DNA of 60,000 nt. Source: Antedon mediterranea. Lineage: Eukaryota > Echinodermata > Crinoidea > Comatulida > Antedonidae. Below are positions 12,001-24,000 of the stretch, in pieces. The position numbers were made by a program, and so were the translations under genes. The first letter of the stretch is position 1. Each line of letters starts with the position of its first letter. The notes under the pieces are model-generated. The model saw only the letters and a list, made by a program, of their open reading frames with translations. It did no database searches and was not told where the DNA came from. Location: assembly GCF_964355755.1 (NCBI RefSeq), contig NC_092670.1:14881201-14941200 (forward strand), written 5' to 3'.

Positions 12001-15000
12001 GGTCATGTTCAATATTACACATCTGATTTATAGACAGATTTATTGATGTGTTATAATTGCGGGTAGAGTTCGGGGGTCTAAATACATGCAACAGCTAGTT
12101 TCTTGTCGCCAAATCTAAGTGAACAAACGCAAATTTCACTGTCAGTCCAAACAGGTTCTTGGATAATTTCTGAAATAATATCATTTTTAATCAAAATGGC
12201 TACTCCGCCGTCCTTAATGTTAGGCCTGTTTCTACGATAAACTGAAAAGTTTTTAGTATCAAAATAAAAGTCGCTTGAATCGTTTTCTTAAAACCATTAT
12301 AACATACTGTTTTCAGGAATCTGTAACTCTGACCCTTCTGATGACTTGACAATGCCGAATGGCACGATCACGGAAAACACAGCCGAATTTGGATTTAGTT
12401 GGCTTGTGGAGGGCTCAAATTGCACCAAGCCTCCCAAACCTACTTGCAGCGATGATACCACAGACGCTGAAAAAGTTTGCGCAGCATTTTATCAACCGCC
12501 ATTGTCAGACTGCGGAATCCTGGTAAATCCTGTGGAATATTACAATTCATGTCTCTATGATACCTCATGTGGGCATGGTCCATGTGATTCAATAGCTGCG
12601 TATGCTGGAAGGTGTCAGGAATATGGAGGAATGTGTATTGAATGGAGAAAAGCAGTCGGTATTTGCAGTAAGTTGTTTTAATTAAAATTAACAACAATAG
12701 TAATAATGATGATACAATAATGACAATGATAATAATTTATAATTCATAATGTTATATCAGAGAAGAGAATGTATTTATTGTAGAAAGCAGTAATAAACAA
12801 ATAATAATTATGTTATTTTAAATTGACAACGTTATCGTTTGGTTTAAACTTAAACCTGGTTAGTGTCAAGCTGGCCACATTTAGAGAAATTGCCTCGACA
12901 TTCAATAAACATCAATTGAAATATCAAGATGATAAAACACTATGACCTATATATAGTAATTTACGATTAAGATATTTTCATGATACTGTAGCCTATCCTA
13001 AATGTGAAGCGCCAATGGAGTACAAGGCATGTCATGATGGTTGTCCAATACAAAGCTGTGATGAATGGCAGCAACGTAAGCAAGAAGTTTGCCAACAGAC
13101 AGAACTTGAAGGATGTTACTGTCCTGATGGATTCATTATGAACAGTACCGGGCAGTGTGTCGATTGTTGTAAGTTTTTTTTTAAACCGATCTACCTCCAC
13201 AAAAACAGTGTGATATGCCCAAATATTGTAGTGATATGACATCATCATGTCCATATAGGGGCACACCATATTTGTTTTGTCACATAAAGTTTGATTGTGT
13301 AGACAGAGCTTTAGTCACTCTTGTTAAGTCACTCATATTTGCGAGTATTTCACCACCAGATATGTTCAAGCACTTCTTGGTTTTCACACCAATGTATGTG
13401 TGTCAACATTAAACAGCTACAATAATAGATGGGTCTAGAACAACTACCACGTGGACAGCTACCCTCCGAAAACTACCCCGGACAATTATCCCCTATAGGA
13501 CAACTACCCCCTTAGGACAACTACTCCCTATTAAAAAAATATAAATCAATTCATTGTCGCTATTTTTCAGAAATAAGGTTCTCGACGCACGTAACTAAAG
13601 TTTTCGTAATTCCTGCGCACACGCAGATTGATTTGTTTACAACATGGGCGGAGCTTGCGCGTTATCTGTTGGAAAATAGCGTTAAAGTTAACGCGCTCCT
13701 GCGAAAGCTTCGTAAATGACTCACCGATTACCCACGCTTTCTAAAGTCTTTCACACCTGTTCCGGCATGTCCGGTTCGCGATTTTTTTTTTCGTACATAA
13801 GTTGGGGACCCCTTAATGAAACGTCACAAAATAAACATGAATAATTCATCAGTTAAATTTTCTTGTTCCGTGTGCACCCAAGCGTATAGCAACAAGAAGT
13901 GACACTGCGATACGATTCAAGGCCTATCTCCGCTGTGGTTGTGGCGTGCGATTTCATAAAAGAATAGCGGCGTTTTGTGTTGATTGTCGAAATAATCAGC
14001 CTTTAGTTTATGATAGTGTTTTTAATATAATGTATTACTAAAGAATTACGTGTTAAAATTATAGTTTCTATTAATACTATTAGGCCTAATTATTAGTCTC
14101 TAAAGCCCATGTCTATTCTAGTAGTCTGTGTGGGTGTGACGTGTGTGTTACTGTTAGGTATGACACAGTCCGAGTAATAAATCAGCAAAATTAAACAATT
14201 ACATTACACAAAAATACATTTTTTATTCTCGTGGTTCTAATCTTTCCATCTCATGTGTTCATAATTTAACGCGCATTTTTAAAGTTCATTTGAGTATAAT
14301 AAAATAGCAGAATTAAAAAATTACAGTACACAAATTATACATCTTCTTGTGGGTCTAAGCTTTCTATGGGCTATGTCTAATTACTACCGTACTTAGTTGA
14401 ATCATGGATTAAAGAATAGAAGGATATGCATCGACGTGAGATCAAGGGTTCCTTGACTCTCGCCGACAGACCGCGGACCGCCCACAATGTTACAGTTTAA
14501 TTAACCGCATGGTAACAACGAAACGGTCGCGTGCCTAATATATTGTTTACTGCACATGTGCAACGACATTTAACCTTGTTGGCTACGCTTCTTTCGCGCG
14601 TTCTTTGTTGCACTGTATGTATTCATTCATATTTGAACAGTATAATCAGTGGCGTAACGGCTATGTGCGCTCACTGGCTAAACCGAAGCTTGAGGAACAG
14701 GCATAAAATATGTCGAACATGCTAAAAACGTACGTCCGAGGCCTCGATCTTTGAAACTCGGAGGGCCACTTAGGTTTCCTAAACGTGGCTCCAGGCCTCT
14801 GCCTCACGCCACTGAGTATAATGTTTATTGAAAACATATTAAATTACATTGTATGTTATTGTGAAGACCCTGTGTAGGCCTACTTCATCAATATACCAGA
14901 TAAAAACAATACTATATTGTTATTGGCTTAGAATTGTAGATGCTATAATTGTAATTAGTATAGGTTTCTGCCGCGATTGATCTACGCTAATGTTTTTAAT

Positions 15001-18000
15001 GACATTAAAGTAGCATTTTTATGACCTGTAGTAGCCCTACATCTGAGACAATAACTATTTATTTGTTGTCTCAGCCTACATGTAAAATTACAAAATCAGC
15101 AAGGATACTAGGCCTAGGCCTTAGGCTTACTAGTAAACCATATGATTTGCCGACATTGATACTGCCTAGGTATAGGCCTAGGCTAATCTTAAGTGTAGTA
15201 GATACAACGTGTAATCATGATCTCCTCACCGTTGTCTTACTTCTTGTGTACCAGTGGTGGCGCCAGCTACGGGGGGCTCTAGCCCCCTCGTCGGGGAGCC
15301 TAGCCCCCCCGTCGGGGAACACGGGTACTTTTTGTCGGGGAATATAACATACAGTAAAAAAAATTCACGTTCACTTCATATAGCTTCAGCGCCTAGAAAA
15401 CCACGACGTTCCATTGACCGTGAGAGTACGTCAGAGGGCTATTATGCACTTTTATGCATTCGTTATTGCCAGACACCGTTGGGTCGAGACGCGTGGTATC
15501 ATGTTCCATCCAGGGACCAAAATGTGTAATGTAGTTATTTTCCAGGCGAAGTTTACCGACGGTTACCGAAGGGAACACGGGTACTTTTTGTCGGGGAATA
15601 TAATATACAGTAAAAAACGTTCGCGTTCACTTGGTAGCTTCAGCGTCTAGAAAACCGCGACGTCTCATTGACCGTGAGAGTACGTCCGAGTGCTATTATG
15701 CAATTTATATGCATTCATTATTGCCAGCGATCTTACTACTAAACATTAGCTAGGTACGCACTTGTCTGGCGGTATCCCTTTGTACGAATCGTTCAACGTT
15801 GGGTCGAGACGCGTGATATCAAGTTCCATCCAGGGACCAAAATGTGTAATGTAGTTATTTTCCAGGCGAAGTTTACCGACGGTTCGGGTACTTTTTGTCG
15901 GGGAATATAATTCGTTCGCGTTCACTTCGTAGCTTCAGCGCCTAGAAAACCTCGACGTTTCATTGACCGTGAGAGTACGTCAGAGTGATATTATGCACTT
16001 TATATGCATTCATTATTGCCAGCGATCTAACTTACTACTAAACAATAGCTATAGGTACGCACTTTTCTGGCGGTATCCCGTTGTACGAATCGTTCAACGT
16101 TGGGTCGTGATATCATGTTCCATCCAGGGACCAAAATGTGTACTGTAGTTATTTTCCAGGCGAAGTTTACCGACGGTTACGTCGTGTACTGTGTCGACGT
16201 GCGCTACACACTACAGCAAAAACGAATTATGTTAATTGTTCGTATGTTCACCAATTTTTTAATTTACAAGTAACCTTCTGTACCGTGGGGCACCTAAAAT
16301 AAATATTTCATCCATTACTAAACAAAAAAACATGCCATTTTCGCTTAGCCAACATCTTATTATAGCTAAGTTATTAAATTTCCAATGTCCTGATGTCATG
16401 AATTTCTCACCACTCGGAAGTCCAGATGGTACGCAGGCATACACTTGGGAGGAATAAACTTATTTCCCCGACTGAAAAAGGTCTACGCTTGCATTTTTAA
16501 GCCTCTGGGCCTGATGTTTCCAAAGTATAAAATGCAATTTTTTGAAGACCTGCAGCTCTAGTTTTAAACATTTTCTTAGCTCAGCCCCAACAATAAAGCT
16601 GGTCATATTTCGAAGTACAAGAAGTGCATTTTCCGGGACCTAACATCTCTATTTTTCAAACACTTCTTAGCTCAGTCACAACCATGATAGGGACTTATAT
16701 ATTTTGTTTCATGTTTTGAAGTATAATAAGTCCAATTTCCAGGACCTCCAACTCTATTTTTCTAAATTTTCTTTGAACTTTTATTTTTTAAATTGAAAAA
16801 TATGGATTGAAACAGTCATCGCGCATCGTTTTTTTGCACGCAGTATTTTATTTATGCATTATAAAAAATGGAAAAAATGGCTACCCTAAATCTGATTAAA
16901 ATGACCTCAAATGACGCTAGAACGCGTTGCTTCCGGGGGCTTCGCCCCCTGGACCCCCACCGGGGGCCCTTGGCGGCCCCCTGGCCCCCAGCCTTGTGAT
17001 GCTCGCTTTGCTCGCATAGCCCCCTCGTCGGGGAATGTAGCCCCCGCGTCGGGAAGATCCTGGCGCCACCCCTGTTGTGTACGTGTGAATAATAATAGGT
17101 ACTTCGTTTGTTCGTGATTAAGTTTTATTTTCCCTGCGTGTACTTTTCAAAACGACCGCTAGGTAACATATGCAACTATACATAGCCAGCCAATCCCGGA
17201 TCAGGGATCGCTGTTTTCATTCAATTAGTCCCGGTGATTGGATGTGATGATGATGACATAACCACTAGCCAATCACCAGGCACTAAAATTTTAATATAAT
17301 CACATCGATAATTAAGGAGATTTATGAAGAAACCACTGCTTAGCCATTTATTAAAAACACGATTGTTGTATGGGTGAACACCGGCCACGCTAACAACATA
17401 CATGGTCAAATGCATAATTTAATATTCTATAGATTAACGCAATTTTTAATGACAGAAGATGGCAGGCAAATAATGATAATTCAAATATAAAAATTGCATA
17501 TTTCATTAATATTACCAACTACTTAAAATTACCAGTCGTAAGAAAGTGAACTTTTCGTAGTCCGATTGTTATGAAACTAAAACAGAATTATTCAGCAATA
17601 TATTTTTGTTGTCAATTAATCATCGACGCAGACATGTCAATAGAACATTCAGACTGCGCATACGATCTACATAGTTACGTTTTGGTCTCAAAATATGTAA
17701 GGGTTGATTCGCAGAGTTTTACATAGGGCCGCGGTTTGTTTGATTGGCAGCAGTGCTTTAGTATAGGCAAGCGCGTTGTAAAATCGTTTGATGTCACCGT
17801 CGATGCATATCCTTCTATTCTTTAATCCATGGTTGAATGTCTTGCCTAGCTGTCGATTAGCCTCGACACATTTTGCATAGGTTGGTGTGTGTGTGTGAAG
17901 AAGAGTGCGCGAAGGCAATCACATGAATTGACCTAGAATCCTAGGCCTAGAAAGAATCGTATCGCAGTTGTAATCACCTGTTGCTATACGCTTGGGTACA

Positions 18001-21000
18001 CAAGGAACAAAACATTTAACTGATGAATTATTCATGTTTATTTTGTGACGTTTCATGAGGGGTCCCCAACTTATGTATGAAAAAAAAAATCGCGTCCGGT
18101 TCCGGTTCGGCGCCGGAAAATCAACTCGAACGCCAATTGTTTCGTTTTCACTATGCGCCAATCGATATGCGCGTAGCCGTGTGAAAACGAAACTTGAAGT
18201 AAAAATAGAGTAATTCGATGTGTTTGAACAAGTGAGAGATGGCTACAGTTGTTTCCAAGTACTGTAGTGGGGAAAATAAATGTACTGCTATCGACAGCAT
18301 TTACTTGTCCAATGTAACATATCAGAAATTTGTTTTCTGTACACTATCAAATTACACATATAAAAAAACATACACATCATAATAAAAATATAAGAATATA
18401 AATTAATTTGAGTCCAAAAACTTTTTTTCTAGAGGTGTGATTTTCCGAAGGGTAGTTGATTTTGGGGTTAGAGGTCGTAGACGGGTAGTTGTCCCAGAGG
18501 GGCAGTTGCCCTAGAGGGTAATTCTTTTGAAGGATAGTTGTCCCAGGGAGTAGTTGTCCGGGTGATAGTTGTCTTGGCTGTAATTGTCCGAGTGATAGTT
18601 GTTGTCCGAGTGGTAGTTGTTGTCCGAGTGGTAGTTGTTGTCCGAGTGATAGTTGATGTCCGAGTGGTAGTTGTCCGGATATGGTAATAGATAATTAAAT
18701 TGTTTAAAAAAACAGATAATTATATACATTTTCTTAGAATTTTTAAATAATAAAATCAAATAATTATATAGTTAATCAAATCAATAATCATGTCATGTAA
18801 AAAACCAAACCCTAAAAAATGTACTCCTATACAGAATAAAATGACTTATTATTGAATACAAAATGTTTTATACAGTATCTTGTGAGGTAGACGACGGCAT
18901 CCTTAACAATGGTGAATCGAGGAGGGTGGAAAAATGTACTATACTAACATGTAATAACAATATTATCAGTGTCAGTTCCGATACAATTAAATGTGGGCAA
19001 GGTGAGTTTTGTTTTTTTAAATTTTCCTTCTTTTAAGATTATAACGTCTTTCCATGATTCATCAATGAAAGTTAAAAAGCCTGTATGTATGTCTGTAAAG
19101 TCTGTATTCCTTGAACTGCTTTATATGCTTCATGTGCTATCCAGCAATCTGAAAACCTTAAATTGATTACTTTACACAATATCCTATATTATCTTTATTA
19201 CTCAAAGTAGTATGTACTGTTTTAATCTTCTTTATTTACATGGTTAGGAGAGAGATTATTTACAGGATTATATATCTATATATAATGACATTTGGGAGTT
19301 ATTCATTAATGGGAACACTGACGTTAAATTACATCTTACTATGGGAAGTGATAATTATCTCTTCAGCAAGGAAGTTATGAATATTCTTGATAGGTTTAGT
19401 AAAGCATATGTTAAAAGATTATGGAAAAAGCGCTCTCAATTAATGAATAAAAAAAATAGATAAATTAAGAGGCGTCTGGTTCTGTATTGCAGTGTAATCT
19501 TGTAATAGTAAAATTAGGTTTAGTTTTTTATATTTCCTTCATGTTGTAGGGATTAGTAATTGGTTTTGTAGATTAAGAGTAATCATGTACTATATCTAAA
19601 TTACATTGTGTTGAGATTATTCAATTACAGGGTTAGGTTCAGTTGATAGTTGGGAGAGAATAATAGAAGGTTAGGTTCAGTGTTATTATTCAGTTGTCTA
19701 CTGCGCCGCTATGCTCATTTTTAATATAATTATACAGACCTGTTTAATTGTTTCTCATCTTTCGAAGGCTGCAAATGTGACAATTCTGATTTTCTACCAT
19801 GTAATGTTGGTTATAAGATGATAACTACAATAGTAGGTGAGATGTGTGATTGCGATAACGTAACATGTGGTAAGTGCAATTATTATTAGTTTTCTTTACT
19901 TTTCGTGTACAATGAAGAAATATTTTATCAAAATAGTAGGCCAATTTGTTACTGGTTTTATAAACTTTTCGTTAACATTTTGCAGACATTTTTATCGTAA
20001 TAGATGCCAGTTTAGAATGTTAGTGTTCATAAATTTACGTCATTAAACTCACTAGGGTTCTTGAATTTTCTTCTCCGTCATCGTGAGATCAGAAATAAAC
20101 ACCCTGAGATATCCAAAATTTATACATATATTCCTACTAAACCGAATCATTCTTGCCCATTATAGTACGTCTATATCAATATAATATTTTCGATAATGTG
20201 AAAAGGACATTAGATAAGTTGATCTGACATGAAAACTAATCAAAAATCATCATTACAATTATATACATCATATTATTACAATTAGGCTTCAATTCAATAT
20301 AACATTTATTCAATAATGGTAAGACAAATAATACAAGAATAATATACAAATAATGAATGTTTATGAGTACAGTGTAATGGTAAAAATAATGGCACGAGGT
20401 GAATGATGAAAGGTTATATTTCAACGAGGCGATGAGCCGAGTTGAAATATAACCTTTCATCATTCACCAAGTGCCATTATTTGTACCATTACACGAATAC
20501 AAAACATTCATTATTTGTTTTATATAACATCTAAATAAATTCTAGTTATTTCAATCAATAAAAGGTAGCCCTAGCCAAAGCCTACTACATTTCATTCACA
20601 TTGATTAAAAACAGTAACATTTGGTTTTTAATAATTTTATATTAAATGTTATATTTATATGGATTTCGTAAACACACCTACTTTTGTGTTAATTATGTCA
20701 ACAAATGACCAAACAATCCTAGGCCTAGCAAGGCTAAAACGCCTTGGCTAGGCCTAGCCTAATACTAGCATGGCCTAGGCTAGACCTAGTAGCCTAGTAC
20801 TAGCTTGGCTGAAAGGCAAAACTTCGACAGACAATTGGAACTTATCTAAGCTAATTATGGTTTTTCCAACAATTCCACGTCTTGTAGGGAAGTACCCATT
20901 AATTAATCAAAATCCTAAAAACGATCTAAAGCTAATTTAAATGCCTTTTTGAATGAAATTAGTACATAATGTCCAAATCATACACAAATATCTGCTGCTG

Positions 21001-24000
21001 TTGCATATCTCTTGGTGGTGTTTACAAATGAAACTGAGACCAGACGACAGGTGGCGCTGTTGTATTTCACAGTACAGAGCCATATCATAGGATAATTTGT
21101 GTACTGTACTAGATTTTTTTTCATCCGCGAGACGTTTTTTTTTTCGTACACAAAAATGTTTCAAAAAGTACTATTAAACGATCGTTTAATAGTGCGTACT
21201 ATTGCACGCCATGTGACCCACAATCGTCCAATCAAATGACAGGAATTTATTTAGGTTGTTATATAATAGACAATAAGAAACAGTAATGCAATACAAAAAG
21301 AAGAAAAGGTAAATAAGAGAAAGGAATGCTATCATTGGGGTCAAGATTAGAAGTAAAAAAGTTGTCTCACCATGACCCCGAGAGAGAGAAGGAAAGAGAT
21401 ATAAAAAGCTACCTTAATAAATGGTATATAAAATTATTGTTGGTACAACTCTTATGCTTATTTTGTTTAAATTCTATGTTTTTAACAGTTCCTAAAGAGG
21501 TGTGTAAGCTCTCCAATGATATAATCCTACAAGTAAGTATACGGTAATTTTTTAGTTATTTAGATAATTATAATTATATTATCAGGGAGTTGAGTGGCAA
21601 CTCCCTGATATTATAATTATATGTTTTATGCTAAGATTTTACAAATGCCCAAGAGGCACCTTACGTTACGTTGAAGGTTTTGATAGAATTGAATCTGTAT
21701 TACACACTGTGAGTGTACTGTTCACGTGTGAACAACACGAGCTATGTTTCTACATAATTCTCAACAACCAAAACATAATGGAGAACAGCGATGGAAATTA
21801 AACTGAAACCAAAGCAATCACTTCCAAATTTAAGTGCACAGTATAATGACTGCTACTACCAATTTCCAACTTGGTCACGTGCCGCTCTTCATGCGTTCAG
21901 ATTACTATGATTTTTCAATGAATACCCCATTTTCTTGTAGTTAATTCCAAAAATCAAATGAAACAGGGAATCAATATTAAGCGTGAACAATGACTCATTG
22001 ATGTAAAAGAAGTATATAGAGTTTAATTGGTTATTTCACTATAACATAAAGTTATAGGCCTTCATTGCCATATATAATTTATTTTAAATATCGAATAGAG
22101 TAATCAATCAATTATTTACAGCCTGGAGAAACTAAAACAATTGGATGTAATGTCTATACATGTTTGACTGATGAACCCCCTAATGGTGAATTTCACAAGA
22201 TTCAGAATCATACATTAGAGTGTTCTAAGTGTGGAAAGGTAATTTTTTTACCCAGTCAGTATCTGCTGACTGGGTCCTGTTTTTTTTTCAAACGAATCTT
22301 TCTTTCATATTCTATCTTTGTTTCATGCTATCTTTCTTTCGGACAATCGGGAAAATACCAGCTACTAGTTCCGAACGCTACATTTGATAAACTCGCCACC
22401 TGGTCTGACTTTCCCATCCGTATCTTGTTCGTGAATTTATGATCGAAGGTCGGGAAGGGGGCTAAATTAATGTTTTTGTAGCTCCAGAGGCGACAAACAG
22501 GATTGTGTTGTCAGACACTATCAATTTTAAAATTGCTCCGATTGAGCTGGAACTTGGATAAAGTCTTCAAACTTGGTGGGTGTGTGGGCGCAGCTTAGTA
22601 TAAGATTAAATCGTCAAGGTCATAGGTCAAGGTCGAACATTTTCAAATTACTCCGATCGAGCTGAAACAAAAAAATAAAATAATAGTCTTAAGGATAGGG
22701 TGAGTATGAATCCAATATTAAGGAGGGCGCCATACAAGGTCATTCGATGTCAAAGGTAAAGATAAAATTTAAAAAAATTAAATAATATGACTGGGTTTAA
22801 GTTCTATTGAACATAGTGTCGCTAGTTGTGTTTTTAATAAAATTAAAACCATCATCGCATTGTAAACAACTCTTTAGTATGTTGTAGTATAGTCAAGAGA
22901 CGTGCTATCATCAAACATAATTATGCCCTCACACATTCCATACGTCTGTTTTCTCATACAGCTCTCAATGCATAAACTGTTCATCATCACTCTGTCTTTA
23001 AGTACTCGGTGTTGAATACAGAATTTAGAAAGTAGGCCTACACAGCATATAGCAATGCATCATAAAGATAATAATACCATCTATATATAAATTATGGCTA
23101 ATTCTGACATAGGCGAGCACAATGCAAAAACTTCGGTACAAATCTCCGCCTTGGATACCTACCTTATCTATCTCAGATGTACCGCGAAACGTAGATTTGA
23201 TAACATTAGTTTTCACATCGACGCTATTGTTCCATATTTCTATCTTAGGAAGATATTATAAAGAGTTTTTTAACACAATTTATGATTTCAACAGTAGATT
23301 TTCAACTCAATTTCAATTCTTCGCGGGTCAAAGTAATTTCCGGGTTCACCTTGCAACAACCTGGTTTCAACTATTGTCTCTCTTTTATACACAAGGGAGC
23401 AGTTAAAATAATAGATTTGACCCTAAAGGTGACTGGAAACAGGCACTTTCCATCAATCAATAGTGTCCCTTTGGAAGAAGGAAGAAAAAAACCGATAGTA
23501 GGACTGGAGTTGCATAGCAATTTAAGTTTGTTGTTTATTTTAGGAACGGACCGCGCGTGTGTAAAGGTACAGTAGTTAAAAAATAAAAATTATACTGCAA
23601 ATTATTAAAGATCAAATTAAATATACGCCATAAAGAATCGGAATATATTGTGGGAAATAGTATTATAAAATGACATAGGGAGATTTGAAGATAAGACATT
23701 TTGTTTAAAATCGAGTGAAATCCCGATAGTTGATTGAGTAAGCTGGCAGGAATAACTGTAGACTATCTGTGTCCCGTTAGGACCGAGATGTCTGCCCATG
23801 TTGCAAGCCGTAATATCTTCTTTCTAGGGCCCACTCTGTCACGGCAGTTAGTTTCAAAAGATGTTTAAATTAAATAATGTATTAATAATTATTAGGATGG
23901 TATTTATTTGAATAAACGCCTCTCCAATAAAACATCACTTTGAATAATAATCATTATACTATTTGTAGTAGAATTCATCGCACTGTTATCTACAATTTAC

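Larger units (their letters stand above)
10379..12290 (-). mobile_element. CR1/Jockey-like LINE, rearranged, antisense in mucin intron
   Basis: A non-LTR element opposite to the host gene, between the two exons of the canonical vWD-C8 region. Its 5' part (11357-12290) is endonuclease and its 3' part (10428-11400) is reverse transcriptase C-terminal half. The 3' end carries two copies of a 16-bp unit (CTTACCTTTAGTGATT on the + strand) at about 10379-10411, probably the terminal microsatellite. The 5' end is truncated. Confidence 0.87.
13432..18684. mobile_element. Foldback-type transposon with long inverted arms, about 5.25 kb
   Basis: The left end has degenerate tandem GGACAACTACCCC units (13440-13530); the right end has the reverse, GGTAGTTGTCC units (18480-18684). 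Deeper inside, 13775-13920 and 17955-18095 are inverted copies at high identity, including ACATAAGTTGGGGACCCC and AAACGTCACAAAATAAACAT. Deeper again, GGATTAAAGAATAGAAGGAT at 14406 matches inverted sequence near 17805-17830. This gives arms of about 0.9-1 kb around a unique centre interrupted by a hAT element. Tandem-repeat-tipped long arms resemble foldback or Galileo-like elements. No transposase ORF was recognised; exact ends and target duplication are uncertain. Confidence 0.78.

Noticed and set aside
13905-15000. Possible additional mucin exons in the 5.7-kb intron
   Set aside because: TIL2 ends at 13168 in phase 1 and the next cysteine exon at 18876 starts in phase 1. No Cys-rich open segment with splice sites was seen between them.
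17688-17918. 76-codon minus-strand frame in the foldback arm (NHGLKNRRICIDGD)
   Set aside because: The mirrored copy in the left arm soon hits stops and no transposase or other domain is recognisable.
23025-23800. Overlapping 60-97 codon frames in a mucin intron
   Set aside because: No domain similarity, and phase continuity of the flanking vWC-like exons leaves no room for an extra exon.
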